A stretch of DNA of 64,000 bases from Actinocrinis sp035605935 (GTDB lineage: Bacteria > Actinomycetota > Actinomycetes > Streptomycetales > Catenulisporaceae). Below are positions 24,307-33,705 of this stretch, piece after piece. The notes below the pieces were generated by a model that worked only from the letters and a program-made list of their open reading frames with translations, ran no database searches and had not been told where the DNA came from. The position numbers and the translations under genes are program-made. Location of the stretch: positions 23,051-87,050 of the forward strand of contig NZ_DATNGK010000062.1 of assembly GCF_035605935.1 (NCBI RefSeq), in the 5' to 3' direction. Every line of letters starts with the position of its first letter. The first letter of the stretch is position 1.

Positions 24307-26208
24307 TCAGCCAATCGGCTGCGCCGCGGATTCCTGGTGGGCGAACTGGGTGCGATAGAGATCGGCGTATAGGCCGTCGGCGGCGAGCAACTGGGCGTGC
24401 GTGCCGTGCTCGACGATTCTGCCGCCGTCGACCACGAGGATCTGGTCGGCGTCGCGGACGGTGGAGAGCCGGTGCGCGATCACGAGCGAGGTCCGTCCGC
24501 GCAGGGCGCTGGCGAGGGCGTGCTGGACCGCGGCCTCCGACTCCGAGTCCAAGTGCGCGGTCGCCTCGTCGAGGACCACCACGTCAGGCGCCTTGAGCAA
24601 CAGCCGGGCGATGGCGATGCGCTGCTTCTCGCCGCCGGAGAGCCGGTAGCCGCGGTCGCCGACGACCGTGTCGAGTTCGTCGGGCAGCGAGGCGACCAGG
24701 TCCCAGATCTGCGCGTCCTTGAGTGCCTGCACCAGCTCGGCCTCACTCGCGTCCGGGCGGGCGTAGAGCAGGTTGTTGCGGATCGTGTCGTGGTACATGT
24801 GCGCGTCCTGAGTCACCACCCCGATGCGCTCTCGCAGGGAGCTCAGTTGCGCGTCGCGCACGTCGAGCCCGCCGACGCGCACGCTGCCGCCGGTCACGTC
24901 GTAAAGCCTCGCGGCGAGCGCGGTGATCGTCGTCTTGCCCGCGCCGGACGGTCCGACCAGCGCGGTCATGGTGCCCGGCTCGGCGCGGAAGCTCAGGTCG
25001 TGCAGGACCTGCGCGGAGGGCGCCTGGTCGAGTACGGCCACTGATTCGAGCGAGGCGAGGGAGACCTCCGACGCGCTCGGATACCGGAAGGCGACGTGTT
25101 CGAACTCGATGACCGGCGTTCCCGGCGGAACCGGCGCGGCCTCGGCGCGCTCGGTGACCATCGGCGGCAGGTCGAGCAGTTCGAAGACTCGGTCGAAGGA
25201 GACCAGCGCCGTCATGACGTCGACACGCACGTTGGCCAGCGCGGTGAGCGGGCCGTAGAGCCGGCCGAGCAGCCCGACCAGCGCCAGCATGGTGCCGAGG
25301 GACAGGTGCCCGCTCACGGCCATCCGCCCGCCGATCAGGTACACCATCGCGGTGGCGAGCGCGGCGACTAGCGTCAGCGAGGTCATGAATCCGCTGCTTG
25401 AGACCGCGACCCGCACGCCGATGCCGCGCACCCGGTCGACCTTGGCCGCGTAAAGGCCGTCGTCCTCCTCGGGGCGGCCGAACAGCTTGGCGAGCAGCGC
25501 GCCGGAGACGTTGAACCGCTCGGTCATCATCGTGGACATGTCCGCGTTCAGCTGCATCTGTTCGCGGGTCATCTGCTGGAGCCTGCGGCCCATCCACTTG
25601 GCCGGCAGGACGAAGATCGGCAGCAGGATCAGCGCGAGCAGGGTGATCTGCCAGGACAGCACGAACATCGTGATCCCGGTCAGCAGCAGCGAGACCACGT
25701 TGGACACGACGCTGGAGAGCGTCGAAGTGAACGCGCGCTGCGCACCGAGGACGTCGCTGTTGAGCCGCGAGACGAGCGCGCCGGTCTGGGTGCGGGTGAA
25801 GAAGGCGATCGGCATGCGCTGCACGTGCGCGAAGACCTTGGTGCGCAGCAGCGCGATCAGGCCCTCGCCGATGCGCGCCGACAGGTAGCGCGAGACGAGG
25901 CCGACCGCGGCGTCGAGCAGCGCGATACCGGCCACGACCAGGGCCAGGACCACGACCAGGCCGCCGTTGTGCTTGAGGATGCCGTTGTCGACGATGCGCT
26001 GGGAGAGTAGCGGCGGCAGCACGCCGAGGACCGCGTCGATGACCGTGAGGATCAGGAATCCGGTGATGACGCGCCCGAACGGCCGGGCCAGGGCGCCGAT
26101 GCGGCGAAGCGTGCCGGGTTTCAGCTTCTGGATCGACGACCCGTCTCGCATGTATGAGCCCATGGTCTGCCAGCCCGAGATGCCTGAGCCCATACCCATG
26201 CCACGCAC
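24307..26208 (-). CDS. ABC exporter, fused permease and ATPase (MsbA/LmrA-like)
   Basis: A 633-residue half-transporter. Six membrane helices in residues 40-330 (VITGFLILTVIDAVLGVLPPLLSQRIVDNGI onward), then an ATPase: Walker A GPSGAGKTT, Q-loop GVVTQDAHMYHDTIRNNLLYARP, signature LSGGEKQR, Walker B VVVLDEATAHLD, and H-loop VIAHRLSTVRDAD. It would work as a homodimer exporting hydrophobic compounds; substrate unknown. The first 20 residues contain several alternative Met starts. It stands alone between the standalone transposase domain and the ROK regulator. Confidence 0.93.
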   Translation of the reverse strand: MRGMGMGSGISGWQTMGSYMRDGSSIQKLKPGTLRRIGALARPFGRVITGFLILTVIDAVLGVLPPLLSQRIVDNGILKHNGGLVVVLALVVAGIALLDAAVGLVSRYLSARIGEGLIALLRTKVFAHVQRMPIAFFTRTQTGALVSRLNSDVLGAQRAFTSTLSSVVSNVVSLLLTGITMFVLSWQITLLALILLPIFVLPAKWMGRRLQQMTREQMQLNADMSTMMTERFNVSGALLAKLFGRPEEDDGLYAAKVDRVRGIGVRVAVSSSGFMTSLTLVAALATAMVYLIGGRMAVSGHLSLGTMLALVGLLGRLYGPLTALANVRVDVMTALVSFDRVFELLDLPPMVTERAEAAPVPPGTPVIEFEHVAFRYPSASEVSLASLESVAVLDQAPSAQVLHDLSFRAEPGTMTALVGPSGAGKTTITALAARLYDVTGGSVRVGGLDVRDAQLSSLRERIGVVTQDAHMYHDTIRNNLLYARPDASEAELVQALKDAQIWDLVASLPDELDTVVGDRGYRLSGGEKQRIAIARLLLKAPDVVVLDEATAHLDSESEAAVQHALASALRGRTSLVIAHRLSTVRDADQILVVDGGRIVEHGTHAQLLAADGLYADLYRTQFAHQESAAQPIG

Positions 26209-26328
26209 TGCCCGCCGCCCGTCTTCCGCCGAGCCGGTTCCGACTCGTCTTCGCGCGACTTGAACGTATTACGGATCGGCCGAATTCCGCTGCATCGCTG
26301 CCGGACTACTGCGCGGTAGGACGGTGCC

Positions 26329-27555
26329 TTACGCGGCGCCGCTGCCGATACGCGCGGCCAGCACCCGATCCAGCGCGACGGCAGTGCCGCGGGCGATCGC
26401 GCCGACCAGCACCCCGGCCTCGCCGAGAGCGCTCACTTCGACGCGCGGAGGGTACGGGATGCGCTTGGCGAGTTCGGCGCGCACCGGCTCGAGCAGCAGA
26501 TCGTCGTTCAGGCCGATGCCCCCTGCCAGGACCGCGAGCTCGACGTCGGCGACCGCGCAGATCGGCGCCAGGTACACCGCGATGCGCCGGGCCTCCTCGG
26601 CGACCAGCAGCCCGGCCAGCCGGTCGCCGGAGCGGGCGGCCTCGAAGATCTGCTCCGGGGTCACCGGGGGCCGCAGCGCGGTCGGCACGTCGCGGAACTC
26701 GGCCCAGTCCGCGGCCAGGCGCACCAAGGCCGGGCCGCACGGGTCGAACGGGTTCGCGTCGACGCCGCCCTCGAAGGCGAAGTCGATCTCGCCGGCCGCG
26801 CCGTTGCGGCCGCGGTGCAGCCGGCCGCCGAGGACCAGGGCCGCTCCGGTGCCGGTGCCGACCGAGAGCACCGCGAAGTCGTCCGCCTTCGCGCCGACGC
26901 CGCGCCACTGCTCCCCGATCGCCGCGAGGTGGATGTCGTTCTCCAGCAGCACCGCGACGCCGCGGCCGGAGGCGGCCGGTGCGGTGGACTCGAAGGCCTC
27001 GGTCAGCGCCGCGGCGAGAGCGAAGCCGTCCAGGCCGGGAATCGTCGTGCCCTGATAGACCCGGCCGGTGGACTGCTCGACGACGCCGGGCGCGGCGATC
27101 ACCGCCACCTGCTCCGCTTCCGCGGGCACCGCGGCGCGCTGAAGCAGCCTGCGGCGCATCTGCGCGGCCTGCGCGACGACCGCGGCGATGGCGCCGGACC
27201 CGATGTCGACCTGCTCGCGGGCCCGTTCCTCGCCGTCCAGGGCGGCGACCACCCCGCGCAGGTAGCGGCCGCCGATGTCCAGTCCGACGACGAACCCGGC
27301 CTCGGGCACCGGCTCGAAGAACAGGGCGCCGTAGGTCGGGCCATCACTGCCCGGTGCGGTCTCGCGCACCAGGCCGCTGTCCAGCAGCGCGGCGAGCGCG
27401 GCGGAGACGGTCGGCTTCGAGATGCCGACCCGGCGGGAGATCTCGGCGCGGGAGATCGGGTGCTCGGCGCGGATCGTCTCGAACACCGTCCGCTCGTTGA
27501 GCGCCTTGAGCATGGGCGCGGTCGCAGCCTGGGAGCGGGACGGTTCGCCGGTCAT
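26329..27555 (-). CDS. ROK family transcriptional regulator lacking the zinc motif
   Basis: A 408-residue regulator. Residues 20-65 are a MarR-like winged helix-turn-helix (ISRAEISRRVGISKPTVSAALAALLDSGLVRE). Residues 85-400 form the ROK sugar-kinase-like fold with VVGLDIGGRYLRGVV and VLSVGTGTGAALVLGGRLHRGRNGAAGEIDF. The usual ELGH histidine is replaced (GEIDF) and the CxCGxxGC zinc cluster is missing, leaving only FDPCGPA. This implies a repressor without kinase activity. ROK repressors of actinobacteria usually respond to sugars; no sugar genes adjoin it here. TAATATTC just before the start may be part of its promoter. Confidence 0.88.
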   Translation of the reverse strand: MTGEPSRSQAATAPMLKALNERTVFETIRAEHPISRAEISRRVGISKPTVSAALAALLDSGLVRETAPGSDGPTYGALFFEPVPEAGFVVGLDIGGRYLRGVVAALDGEERAREQVDIGSGAIAAVVAQAAQMRRRLLQRAAVPAEAEQVAVIAAPGVVEQSTGRVYQGTTIPGLDGFALAAALTEAFESTAPAASGRGVAVLLENDIHLAAIGEQWRGVGAKADDFAVLSVGTGTGAALVLGGRLHRGRNGAAGEIDFAFEGGVDANPFDPCGPALVRLAADWAEFRDVPTALRPPVTPEQIFEAARSGDRLAGLLVAEEARRIAVYLAPICAVADVELAVLAGGIGLNDDLLLEPVRAELAKRIPYPPRVEVSALGEAGVLVGAIARGTAVALDRVLAARIGSGAA

Positions 27556-27660
27556 GGCGACGAATATTACGGGACTGAGACGCGTGTGTGTCGAATCTTC
27601 CAGGGGCTAGGCAAATAGTCGCGCCGATACGGCGGCGATTGGGCGGCGGATCTCAAGGCC

Positions 27661-28545
27661 TCAGCGGCGCGCCAGCGCTCGGATGCGGCGCACCTGCGCG
27701 GCCCGCTCGGCGGCGCGCTGCGCGTCGTACTCGCGCTCCGTCGCGCCGCGGATCAACGCCTTGGTCTCGATCAGCGCGTCGCGGTCGGCGGCGAGCAGCT
27801 CATGCACGAGGATCTGCGCCTGCACGAGCAGGTCGGCCGTGGGAACGACCCGATTGGCCAGGCCGATGCGCTCGGCCTCCGGCGCGTCGATCCAGCGTCC
27901 GGTCGCGCAGATCTCCAATGCGCGGCCGTAGCCCACCAGGTCGGTCAGCGGTTTGGTGCCGCCGAGATCCGGTACCAGGCCGAGGCTGATCTCACGCATC
28001 GCGAAGCGCGCGTCCTCGGCGACGATACGCAGATCGCAGGCGAGCGCGAGCTGGAAGCCGGCTCCGATGGCGTGGCCCTGCACCGCCGCCACGCTGATCA
28101 GATCAGGCCGGCGCCACCAGGTGTACGCCTCCTGAAACGCCTCGATGGTCAGCTCCGCGTCGACCGGATCGCTGGAGGCCAGATCTATCAGAGTCTTGGT
28201 TTTCCCTCTGGCGCCGTCCGCCTGGTCCTCGCCGACGAGCACGGAGCGGTCGAGGCCCGCGCTGAACGACGGCCCTTCGGCGCGCAGCAAGACGGCGCGC
28301 ACCGATCCGGGCAGCGCGCGGCCCATCTCCGCCAGCTGCCACCACATCGTGGGCGTCATGGCGTTGCGTTTGGCCGGGCGGTTCAAGACGATCGTGGCGA
28401 CTTCGCCCTCGACCGTCAGGCCCAGTCCGGCCTTGGCCGCGGCGGCCTGACGTTCGGCGGGCCAGAAGTCGTATACCGGCGCGGGCTCGGATCCGAACTC
28501 GGACGGCGAGGCGTCGGCACGAAGGTCGTCGATCCGGGGTTCCAT
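27661..28545 (-). CDS. Enoyl-CoA hydratase/isomerase family protein
   Basis: A 294-residue crotonase-fold protein. The oxyanion-hole region is AVQGHAIGAGFQLALACDLRIVAEDARFAMREISLGLVPDLGGTKPLTDLVG, including a glutamate (MREI) at the position of one catalytic acid. The C-terminus (ALIETKALIRGATE) is typical. It hydrates or isomerises enoyl-CoA thioesters, probably in fatty- or amino-acid degradation. The ATG at 28545 follows a G-rich site. It is a single gene between the small HTH gene terminator and the ROK gene. Confidence 0.9.
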   Translation of the reverse strand: MEPRIDDLRADASPSEFGSEPAPVYDFWPAERQAAAAKAGLGLTVEGEVATIVLNRPAKRNAMTPTMWWQLAEMGRALPGSVRAVLLRAEGPSFSAGLDRSVLVGEDQADGARGKTKTLIDLASSDPVDAELTIEAFQEAYTWWRRPDLISVAAVQGHAIGAGFQLALACDLRIVAEDARFAMREISLGLVPDLGGTKPLTDLVGYGRALEICATGRWIDAPEAERIGLANRVVPTADLLVQAQILVHELLAADRDALIETKALIRGATEREYDAQRAAERAAQVRRIRALARR

Positions 28546-28676
28546 CGGTCTGCCGCCCCCTGGTGGTGAAGGTGTGGAGATGCGATGGACCCTATCGGAG
28601 AGCGCCCGGCGCGCACCACGCGCCCCTCACCTGGCCGGTCGGCTGCAGTGCGAAGACAGCAAGCGCAGAGACGACA

Positions 28677-28718
28677 AGCCCCGGCCGCCGATGCCGTGCG
28701 GCATCGGCGGCCGGGGCT
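28677..28718 (-). terminator. Strong terminator of the small HTH gene
   Basis: A perfect 19-bp stem (arms 28677-28695 and 28700-28718) with a GTGC loop lies 28 bases after the HTH gene stop. On the minus strand it is followed by TGTCGTCTCTG. It fits a Rho-independent terminator of the T-poor actinobacterial type. Confidence 0.8.
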
Positions 28719-28745
28719 ACGTCGCCGAGTCGGCTCGGGCTGCCG

Positions 28746-28964
28746 CTAAGCGGTCTTCGCCTTGCCGCGGGTCGCGCCGCCGCGCCCGCGCAGGGTCACC
28801 CCTGACTCGCTGAGCATCCGGTGCACGAATCCGTACGAACGGCCCGTCTCCTGGGCCAGGGCGCGGATCGATTCGCCCGACTCGTACTTGCTCTTCAGAT
28901 CGGTCGCGAGCTGCTCTCGCGCGGCGCCGGTAACGCGGCTGCCCTTCTTGAGAGTCTCGGCCAC
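28746..28964 (-). CDS. Small helix-turn-helix protein (72 residues)
   Basis: A 72-residue basic protein conserved in Streptomyces relatives. Residues about 26-60 form a resolvase/Hin-type helix-turn-helix: YESGESIRALAQETGRSYGFVHRMLSESGVTLRGRGG. The N-terminus is a basic helix (LKKGSRVTGAAREQLATDL) and the C-terminus is Arg/Lys/Gly-rich (GRGGATRGKAKTA), which can bind DNA without specificity. GTG 28964 has a perfect AGGAGG five bases upstream. It is a monocistronic gene with its own strong terminator, as expected for an abundant protein. Precise role unknown; a nucleoid-associated or global regulator is plausible. Confidence 0.85.
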   Translation of the reverse strand: MAETLKKGSRVTGAAREQLATDLKSKYESGESIRALAQETGRSYGFVHRMLSESGVTLRGRGGATRGKAKTA

Positions 28965-29298
28965 ACGTGCCTCCTATGAGGGGTGCGGGAGCCTTGCCCC
29001 CGCAATATTCACTGCGTGATTCGGATGGGTTGGGTCGGCGGAGTATCGCGCTTCCGCCGGGAACCGCAGGTGGGCAGTCCCACCGTGTGCTGCGGTAGTG
29101 CGCTCTGATGACCCATGATCACCCCTCCCGCTCGAGTTGACCACCGATTCGGCGAACAAAGTCGCCGGTTATTCCCGGCCCGGGCGGCGGATTCGGCCGG
29201 TATTCAGGGGGTTTATCAGCATTTAGCCCAGGTCCCGTTATCGGACTGTTACGGTGTGCTTCCGACGCTGTGTCGGATCACCGCGCGGCACGATCGGT
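28965..29298. other. 334-bp non-coding gap with leader hairpin
   Basis: Between the HTH gene and the ABC-F gene, both on the minus strand. Close to the HTH start, TGCGGG (28984-28989) pairs with CCCGCA (28999-29004) to give a leader hairpin ending about 10 bases before the AGGAGG site. The remainder presumably holds the HTH promoter and the ABC-F 3' end; GGGGG and GTTTATC stretches occur at 29207-29219. Only tiny open frames without similarity are present. Confidence 0.5.
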
Positions 29299-30897
<1,599 letters not shown>

Positions 30898-31046
30898 CGG
30901 GCCATATTACGCGAGGCGCGCCGAGCACCCCTGACGCGCAGTCGGCCTTGATGTAGCATCCTTACTTAGCGCTGCACTTGCGCGTCGGCGGCGTGGCAGG
31001 ACGTGCATGCTCGGCAGCGAGGCGTCAAAGGCAAGGGGCTACGGTC

Positions 31047-32012
31047 GTGACCTCGTCGTTCCCCGCTTCGGCACTGCCGCGGCTGCGCTCTCCCTTCGCC
31101 GCGCGGCTGCACCTGCAGACCGGCGTCGCCGAGTCGGCGACCCTGGCTTGGGCCGACCGGTTCGGGCTGGCCCGCGACCCCGTGGTGCGCCGCAGGCTGG
31201 CGGTGACTCGAAGCGCGCGGCTGGCGGGGCGGGTGAGCCCGCAGGCCACGCTGTCTGGGCTGCTGCTGAACGCGGATTGGCAGACCTGGCTGTTCCTGTT
31301 CGACGACGCTTACTGCGACGAGTCGGACCTCGGCCGCCGGTCCGCCGACACCGCAAAGACAGCAAGCCGGGTAGCGCAGGTGCTGGAGACCGGGCAGCTG
31401 TCGCAGCGGGATTCGGACCCGTTCCTCGTCGCGCTCGCCGATCTGCGTGTGCGGATGGTGCAGATGGCGACGCCGGAACAATTCGACCGGTTCGTCGCTC
31501 AGGCGGTCTTCTATCTGCTGGCCCTGACCTGGGAGGCGGCGCACCGGGAGCAGGGCACACTGGCAGGCTTCGCGGAGTATGTCGCCATGCGCCGGCACAG
31601 CGGGGGCGTGCCGACCTGCCTGGCGCTGATCGATGTGATCAACGGCTTCGAACTGCCGGGGTCGGCCTGGAGTTCGCCGCGCCTGCGCGCGCTCACCGAG
31701 GCCGCGACCGACATCACCTGCTGGGCCAACGACATCTTGTCGTACCCGAAGGAGGTGCGCCGCTCGACCGATGTGCTCAGCCTGCCCGCGGTGCTTTCCC
31801 ACGAACGCGGGTTGCCGATCGCGGAGGCGATCGCCGAGGCCGCGCGGCTGCACGACGAGCGGATCGGCGAGTACCAGCGGCTCGAGGCTGCGCTGCTGCG
31901 GGACGGCGACGAGCAGACCCGCAGGTACCTGGCGGATCTGCGCCATTGGATCTCCGGGAATCTCGCGTGGTCCTATGAGACGGGGCGGTACGCGCTCGGG
32001 ATGGCTGCCTGA
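31047..32012 (+). CDS. Class I terpene synthase
   Basis: A 321-residue terpene cyclase. The metal-binding aspartate motif is DDAYCDE (D86, D87, D91), in the helix WLFLFDDAYCDE. The NSE motif is intact: N228, S232, E236 in NDILSYPKE. MRRHSGG supplies the diphosphate-sensing arginine and ETGRY near the C-terminus the conserved RY pair. Size and motifs suggest a sesqui- or diterpene product; the exact skeleton cannot be read from sequence. GTG 31047 follows AAGGGG; the frame is open upstream without similarity. It converges with a cytochrome P450 across 36 bp, a typical minimal terpene cluster. Confidence 0.92.
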   Translation: MTSSFPASALPRLRSPFAARLHLQTGVAESATLAWADRFGLARDPVVRRRLAVTRSARLAGRVSPQATLSGLLLNADWQTWLFLFDDAYCDESDLGRRSADTAKTASRVAQVLETGQLSQRDSDPFLVALADLRVRMVQMATPEQFDRFVAQAVFYLLALTWEAAHREQGTLAGFAEYVAMRRHSGGVPTCLALIDVINGFELPGSAWSSPRLRALTEAATDITCWANDILSYPKEVRRSTDVLSLPAVLSHERGLPIAEAIAEAARLHDERIGEYQRLEAALLRDGDEQTRRYLADLRHWISGNLAWSYETGRYALGMAA

Positions 32013-32048
32013 CGGTGTGTGGCGGCCGCATGGCGCCCGGCCGCGCAG

Positions 32049-33467
32049 TCACCGGGCCATGAGTAGCAGGGGTACCGAATCGGGATGCAGCGTGGTGCGC
32101 GCCACCGGCCGCACCACCGCACCGGGCTGCGCGGTGAACGAATACTGCGACGCGACGGCTGCGATGGTGGTCAGCATGAGGCTCCAGGCGAACGCCTCGC
32201 CGATGCATCCTCGCGATCCGAGGCCGAACGGCAGATAGTGGCCGCGCAGCGGTCCGGGATCTGGGCTGCGCCAGCGCTCCGGGTCGAAGCGGCCGGGGTT
32301 CGGATATACCGCCGGGTCGTGCTGCAGACCGTAGAAGTTGAGCAGCACTTGGGTTCCGGCCGCGATCGGCGTCTCGCCAAGCCTTACGTCCTCGATCGGG
32401 CGCCGGCCGAGGATCCAGCCCGGCGGGTAGCACCGTAAGACCTCTGATACGACGCGGCGGGTCAGCGGCAGGCTCCTGAGATCCGCGGCGGCCGGCTTGC
32501 GGCCGCCGAGAACCGCATCGATCTCCTGCTGGACTTCCCGTTGCAGACCCGGCTCACGGGAGAGCACGTGCAGGCTCCACGCGAGCGTGCCCGCGGTCGT
32601 TTCGGTGCCGGCCAGCAATACCGTCATGATCTCGTCGTGCGCCTGCGCGTCGGTCATGCCGCTGCCGTCCTCTTCGTCCACGGCCGCGAGCACGGTGCTC
32701 AACAGACTGGGCGTTTCGCCGGGCGCGGATACCGCCGTCGGCGTCCCGTTCTGCCGCGCGCGGTGCTCGGCGACCATCCGGTCGACCATGGCGTGCAGCG
32801 CGGCGCAGGCCTGGTCGAAGCGGCGGTTTCCGGATGTCGGAACCCTGTTGAGGAAATCCAGCGGCAGCAGCGCGCGCCGCCCGATGCCGCCGAGCAGCAC
32901 CGGCAGCGAAGCCATGATCTCGCGCAGCGCCGCGGAATCGGCGCCGGGCGCGTCGTCGGCGTCGGCGTTGGAGCCCTCGAACATGGCCCGCACCGTCGCG
33001 TCCATCGCCAGGATCCGCATCTCGTGCGCCGCGTCGATCCGCGTGCCGTCGCGCCATTGCTCGATGGTGCGGCTCACGGACCGGTTCATCGCCGCGACGT
33101 ACCCCTCGACGTGTCTGTGATCGAACGCGGGGTGCATCAGGCGTCGTTGACGGCGGTGTTTCGCGCCGCCGGAGGTGCCGATGCCGTCGCCGATCAACGT
33201 TCTGAGTTGATCGAACTGGAAGCCCTTGTCGTAGGAGGAGGCGTCGGCGACCAGGATCTGGATGACCCGCTCGGGGTCGTTTACCAGCAGCGCCGGTTTC
33301 GGGCCAAGGCGTATCGCGACGACGTCCCCGAGCGGATACGCTCGTTCGAGGAAGCCGAGCGGGTCACGCAGCAGCGCCCCGGCGTGTCCGAGAAGCGGCC
33401 ATGAACCTCGCATCGACACAGGCGAGCGCACCGGTCGCGGTATGAGTTCGGTCGGAGTCGACATCAT
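32049..33467 (-). CDS. Cytochrome P450
   Basis: A 472-residue P450 monooxygenase. The I-helix oxygen-activation motif is LLAGTETTAGTLAW, the K-helix ExxR is SEVLR, the meander has FDPERW, and the heme loop FGLGSRGCIG puts the ligand at C421. The length and the eukaryote-like sequence (RHRRQRRLMHPAFDHRHVEGYVAAM) resemble bacterial terpene-oxidising families such as those working with pentalenene or isozizaene synthases. Position opposite the terpene synthase makes the cyclised product its likely substrate. No ferredoxin or reductase gene is adjacent. Confidence 0.93.
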   Translation of the reverse strand: MMSTPTELIPRPVRSPVSMRGSWPLLGHAGALLRDPLGFLERAYPLGDVVAIRLGPKPALLVNDPERVIQILVADASSYDKGFQFDQLRTLIGDGIGTSGGAKHRRQRRLMHPAFDHRHVEGYVAAMNRSVSRTIEQWRDGTRIDAAHEMRILAMDATVRAMFEGSNADADDAPGADSAALREIMASLPVLLGGIGRRALLPLDFLNRVPTSGNRRFDQACAALHAMVDRMVAEHRARQNGTPTAVSAPGETPSLLSTVLAAVDEEDGSGMTDAQAHDEIMTVLLAGTETTAGTLAWSLHVLSREPGLQREVQQEIDAVLGGRKPAAADLRSLPLTRRVVSEVLRCYPPGWILGRRPIEDVRLGETPIAAGTQVLLNFYGLQHDPAVYPNPGRFDPERWRSPDPGPLRGHYLPFGLGSRGCIGEAFAWSLMLTTIAAVASQYSFTAQPGAVVRPVARTTLHPDSVPLLLMAR

Positions 33468-33705
33468 TACCCCCAGTCGCGCAATCCCGACACTCGGTCA
33501 CAATAGCGACGGCGCGACGGCGCAGTAAGGGCGCACGCGGGCGATACAAACCGGCCATCGTGTGCGATTCTTGAGAAACACCACCCCGTAGAGCTACCGC
33601 GCGACTACTGTATGCACGACGGTGGACGATACGCCTGTGTCTGGAGTGAGCAATCAGGCCGCGAGAATACGGGAGCGGCGCAAGCGCGATCGGCGGGAGG
33701 AACCG

